From positions 1 to 8,367 of the forward strand of contig CAZAFU010000117.1 in the NCBI GenBank assembly GCA_964484475.1: a stretch of 8,367 nt of DNA. Reading direction: 5' to 3'. The position numbers and the translations under genes are program-made. The notes under the pieces were generated by a model, which was not told the origin of the DNA, did no database searches, and saw only the letters and a list, made by a program, of their open reading frames with translations. Shown here in pieces: positions 6,152-8,367 of this stretch. Source of the stretch: Parvularcula sp964484475 (GTDB lineage: Bacteria; Pseudomonadota; Alphaproteobacteria; Caulobacterales; Parvularculaceae). Within the stretch, counting starts at the first letter, position 1; each line of letters starts with the position of its first letter.

Positions 6152-6678
6152 TGGACCTGAAAGCCACCATCCGGGCCATCCCGGATCATCCGAAACCGGG
6201 CATTGTCTTCCGCGACCTGACGACCCTGATGGGGGACCCGAAGGCGTTCTCGGCCACCTGCCAAGCTTTGGCGGATGCTTTCAAGAGCCGCGGCGTCACG
6301 CATGTCGCCGGTATCGAGGCTCGGGGCTTCATCTTCGGCGCCAGCGTCGCCGACCGGCTCGGCGTGGCCTTCGTCCCGGTCCGCAAGCAGGGGAAACTTC
6401 CCGCGAGGACCATCACAAAGAGCTATGCGCTCGAATACGGCGAGGATACCCTCGAGGTCCATGCCGATGCGCTGCCCGGCGAAGCGAAAGTCCTCATCAT
6501 CGACGACCTGCTCGCCACGGGTGGCACGGCCGCTGCAACCGTTGAGCTGGTCCGTGAGGCAGGAGGCGACGTCGTCGCGGCGGCGTTCGTCGTCGAGCTT
6601 CTCGGGCTGCCGGGTCGGAACAGATTGCAGGGTCTGGACGTCGAAGTCCTGACGCTGACCGCATTTCAGGAAGACTGA
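6151..6678 (+). CDS. apt: Adenine phosphoribosyltransferase
   Basis: This enzyme joins adenine and PRPP to give AMP and diphosphate (purine salvage, cytosol). The 175-residue length is normal for the family. Conserved parts are IPDHPKPGIVFRDLTTLM (about 10-27), the IEARGFIFG block (55-63), VPVRKQGKLP (76-84) and the PRPP-binding motif VLIIDDLLATGGT (114-126), with the Asp-Asp pair and the T-G-G-T loop intact. The start is TTG at 6151, nine bases after GAGGAGG; no ATG fits the conserved N-terminus. The next gene begins six bases after the stop, so the two are probably co-transcribed. No clear promoter is visible in the short gap to the divergent cytochrome gene. Confidence 0.95.
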   Translation: MDLKATIRAIPDHPKPGIVFRDLTTLMGDPKAFSATCQALADAFKSRGVTHVAGIEARGFIFGASVADRLGVAFVPVRKQGKLPARTITKSYALEYGEDTLEVHADALPGEAKVLIIDDLLATGGTAAATVELVREAGGDVVAAAFVVELLGLPGRNRLQGLDVEVLTLTAFQED

Positions 6679-6684
6679 GAGAAC

Positions 6685-7113
6685 ATGGTCATCGACAATT
6701 TCACGCTCTGGCTGCGAAAGCCGGATGATGTTCCGGGTTCGGCCTCTGCCAAGCCTGCCTGCGGTGCGCGGACGGGAGCCGGCGCGCTTCTGGTGGGTGC
6801 GGCGCATCGCGGCGGGCACTATTCGTCGGTGGAGCAGGACCAGGTCGCCGCGGCGCTGATGAAGATCTTCATGCTGGGCAACCCTGACGCCCGCGCCCTC
6901 CGGCAGGAGGCGGAAAAAGCGATCGAGAAGGGGCTCGATTCGACCCAGGCCGCTGCTGCGGCGTCCGAACTCGATACGGAGACACGCGAGGCCGTGGTGC
7001 GCCACATGTGGGTTCTCGGCGGCAAGAACGCGAGCGACGTGGTCGCGGCTGTCTCCCCCGGTCTTGGCTTCACCGCGTCGCAGGCGGACGTCCTCAGGCC
7101 CTCGGAACGATAG
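6685..7113 (+). CDS. TerB-like helical protein, atypical C-terminal half
   Basis: The 142-residue protein has a region (about 32-112) that resembles the first part of TerB/tellurite-resistance-like domains: GALLVGAAHRGGHYSSVEQDQVAAALMKIF, then a helix with LRQEAEKAIEKGLDSTQ, then ELDTETREAVVRHMW. In typical members a second acidic ADG-x-E segment should follow the Trp; here it is absent and replaced by VLGGKNASDVVAAVSPGLGF. The function is unknown, and the family name does not by itself imply tellurite resistance. The ATG at 6685 has only a weak purine-rich upstream (GAGAGAAC). It sits between apt and panB, six bases after the first and two bases before the second, so it is part of one operon. 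Confidence 0.6.
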   Translation: MVIDNFTLWLRKPDDVPGSASAKPACGARTGAGALLVGAAHRGGHYSSVEQDQVAAALMKIFMLGNPDARALRQEAEKAIEKGLDSTQAAAAASELDTETREAVVRHMWVLGGKNASDVVAAVSPGLGFTASQADVLRPSER

Positions 7114-7115
7114 CC

Positions 7116-7937
7116 GTGTCAGCGCAGACCAGCCAGAAGCGCGCGACGGCTGCAAGCCTTGCGGCACGCAAGGGCGGCGAGCCGATCGTTTGCCTGACCG
7201 CCTATGACGCGCCGACCGCCGCGCTCCTCGACGGGCATTGCGACCTTCTCCTCGTCGGGGACAGCCTCGGGATGGTTGTCCACGGCCTTCCCTCCACGGT
7301 CGGTGTGACCCTCGAGATGATGATTCTCCACGGTCAGGCGGTCATGCGCGGTGCGCAGAGGGCCTTGGTCGTGGTGGACCTGCCTTTCGGAAGCTACGAA
7401 GCCTCGCGTGAGCAGGCGTTCGAGAGCGCAAGGCGGGTGGTGTCGGAAACCGGTTGCGGGGCGGTGAAGATCGAAAGCGGGATCTACGCTGCCGATACGG
7501 TGCGGTTTCTTGTGGACCGGGGCATCCCGGTGATGGCCCATGTGGGCCTCCGGCCTCAGGCGGCTCTCGTGACCGGCGGCTTCAAGGCCAGGGGCCGCAG
7601 TGAAAAGGAGCGCGAGGCTGTCATCGCCGAGGCCCGGGCCGCGGCAGAGGCGGGCGCGTTCTCCATGGTCATCGAAGGCGTCGATGAGGGCCTGGCTCGC
7701 GAGATCACCGGGATCGTGTCCTGCCCCACCATCGGGATCGGAGCGTCCGCCGCCTGCGACGGGCAGATTCTCGTGACCCCCGACATGCTCGGCATGTTCG
7801 ACTGGACCCCGAAATTCGTGCGCCGGTATGGTGACCTGCGCGGGGCTGTCGGCGAGGCCGCGGCCCGCTACGCCGAGGATGTCAGGGCCCGCGCGTTCCC
7901 GGGCGATGCGGAAACCTACCGGCTCAAGAAGTCATAA
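7116..7937 (+). CDS. panB: 3-methyl-2-oxobutanoate hydroxymethyltransferase
   Basis: PanB transfers a hydroxymethyl group from 5,10-methylenetetrahydrofolate to alpha-ketoisovalerate, giving ketopantoate, the first committed step towards pantothenate and CoA. The 273-residue length is normal. Visible conserved parts are the metal-site aspartates in VGDSLG (Asp49) and VVDLPFGSY (Asp88), AVKIESG (Lys118, Glu120), MAHVGLRPQ (His142), MVIEGV (Glu187, the likely general base) and PDMLGMFDWTPKFVRRY near the end. The start is GTG at 7116, because the family N-terminus (PIVCLTAYDAPTA) follows about 20 residues later and the open frame further upstream is arginine-rich noise. The ribosome site is weak (GGAA), and the gene starts two bases after the preceding stop, suggesting coupling. 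panC is not next to it. Confidence 0.95.
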   Translation: MSAQTSQKRATAASLAARKGGEPIVCLTAYDAPTAALLDGHCDLLLVGDSLGMVVHGLPSTVGVTLEMMILHGQAVMRGAQRALVVVDLPFGSYEASREQAFESARRVVSETGCGAVKIESGIYAADTVRFLVDRGIPVMAHVGLRPQAALVTGGFKARGRSEKEREAVIAEARAAAEAGAFSMVIEGVDEGLAREITGIVSCPTIGIGASAACDGQILVTPDMLGMFDWTPKFVRRYGDLRGAVGEAAARYAEDVRARAFPGDAETYRLKKS

Positions 7938-7941
7938 ACCG

Positions 7942-7977
7942 AACCGGCACGCGACCTTTCCCCAACCGGCTTGCGAC
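7942..7977. repeat. Imperfect 14-base direct repeat upstream of clpP
   Basis: AACCGGCACGCGAC (7942-7955) and AACCGGCTTGCGAC (7964-7977) agree at 12 of 14 positions with a 22-base period, about two helical turns. They lie just after the panB stop. This could be a pair of binding sites for a regulator of clpP, or chance in GC-rich DNA. Confidence 0.4.
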
Positions 7978-8020
7978 GATAGGTGGGGGCAGTCAGTTCA
8001 ACCCGGCGTTAACCAGCGCC

Positions 8021-8049
8021 TTGTCACGTCGCGGAAGCCTGCCTACGTC
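8021..8049 (+). promoter_or_regulatory. Candidate promoter for clpP
   Basis: TTGTCA (8021-8026) is a good -35 match, and TACGTC (8044-8049), exactly 17 bases later, is a poor -10. It would give a leader of about 40 bases. No obvious heat-shock (sigma-32) promoter was seen in the 158 bases between panB and clpP. Confidence 0.3.
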
Positions 8050-8095
8050 GGCTAGCCGCACGTCCGTGCATTCAGAATTTTCCCGGAGCCTTTCG

Positions 8096-8367
8096 ATGTC
8101 CGAACGCGATCCCTACGATCTCACCATGAACACGCTCATCCCGATGGTGATCGAGCAAACCAGCCGGGGCGAGCGCAGCTTCGACATCTATTCGCGTCTC
8201 CTGAAGGAACGCATCGTCTTCCTGTCCGGCCCGGTGCACGACCAGGTCTCCACGCTCCTGGTGGCGCAGCTTCTCTTCCTCGAGGCGGACAACCCGAAGA
8301 AGGACATCGCCTTCTACATCAACAGCCCCGGCGGCCAGGTCACCTCCGGCCTCGCGATCTACGACAC
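8096..8367 (+). CDS. clpP: ATP-dependent Clp protease proteolytic subunit (partial, 5' part)
   Basis: The first 90 codons of ClpP are present and the gene runs off the window. ClpP forms the barrel-shaped peptidase that degrades proteins fed by ClpX or ClpA. Recognisable are IPMVIEQTSRGERSFDIYSR (about 15-34), LLKERIVFLSGPV, LLVAQLLFLEADNPKKDI and YINSPGGQVTSGLAIYD (74-90) with the oxyanion-hole GG. The catalytic Ser and His would lie beyond the end. The short propeptide (about residues 1-13) precedes LIPMVIEQ, as in other proteobacteria. The ATG at 8096 has GGAG seven bases upstream. A second in-frame ATG at 8126 would remove most of the propeptide. Confidence 0.95.
   Translation, partial: MSERDPYDLTMNTLIPMVIEQTSRGERSFDIYSRLLKERIVFLSGPVHDQVSTLLVAQLLFLEADNPKKDIAFYINSPGGQVTSGLAIYD

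Noticed and set aside
6124..7167. Minus-strand open frame of 347 codons opposite apt and the TerB-like gene
   Set aside because: It covers an unmistakable apt on the other strand and has low-complexity arginine-rich residues; no start or domain supports it.
7960..7989. Possible hairpin (CCCCAACC pairing with GGTGGGG) as a panB terminator
   Set aside because: The stem needs a bulge and is not followed by a T-run, so it is too weak to call a terminator.
1..8367. Mobile element, CRISPR array, tRNA/rRNA or a novel defence or biosynthetic system
   Set aside because: I saw no terminal inverted repeats with a transposase, no regularly spaced repeats, no RNA gene, and no cluster of unknown genes. 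The content is mainly housekeeping genes.

Overview
The window reads as chromosomal DNA of a GC-rich alphaproteobacterium, probably from a draft assembly because it contains a 76-base run of N (2670-2745). The evidence is the alphaproteobacterial style of the S1 tail, bS21 and ClpP proteins, a COQ9-family gene (a family typical of alphaproteobacteria and mitochondria), and frequent TTG and GTG starts. I could not place it to genus. Genes are densely packed on both strands and no stretch above 300 bases lacks a gene. I see no mobile element, CRISPR array, tRNA or rRNA.

Layout, left to right: the last 36 codons of rpsA with its terminator (1-167); a secreted trypsin-like serine protease on the minus strand (146-1009); a DUF481 outer-membrane beta-barrel protein (1163-1939); a convergent pirin/YhaK gene whose 5' end falls in the N gap (1936-2669); a DUF2306 membrane protein (2888-3376); a bidirectional terminator; rpsU on the minus strand (3439-3657), with an apparent ATC start; a COQ9 family gene overlapping a membrane-anchored SxxK serine hydrolase by 4 bases (3742-5684); a convergent cytochrome c lipoprotein (5660-6085); a co-directional group apt, TerB-like gene, panB (6151-7937); and the 5' part of clpP (from 8096).

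Most of this is housekeeping: translation (S1, S21), ubiquinone biosynthesis (COQ9), purine salvage (apt), pantothenate/CoA synthesis (panB) and proteolysis (clpP). The less ordinary parts are the COQ9-hydrolase coupling, the TerB-like gene lacking its usual C-terminal half, and the compact gene junctions: a hairpin inside a coding end, stops sharing CTAG, a 25-base tail-to-tail overlap and a palindrome over the apt start. I found no convincing new multi-gene system. The best leads are the probable ATC start of rpsU and the unusual start-site structures.
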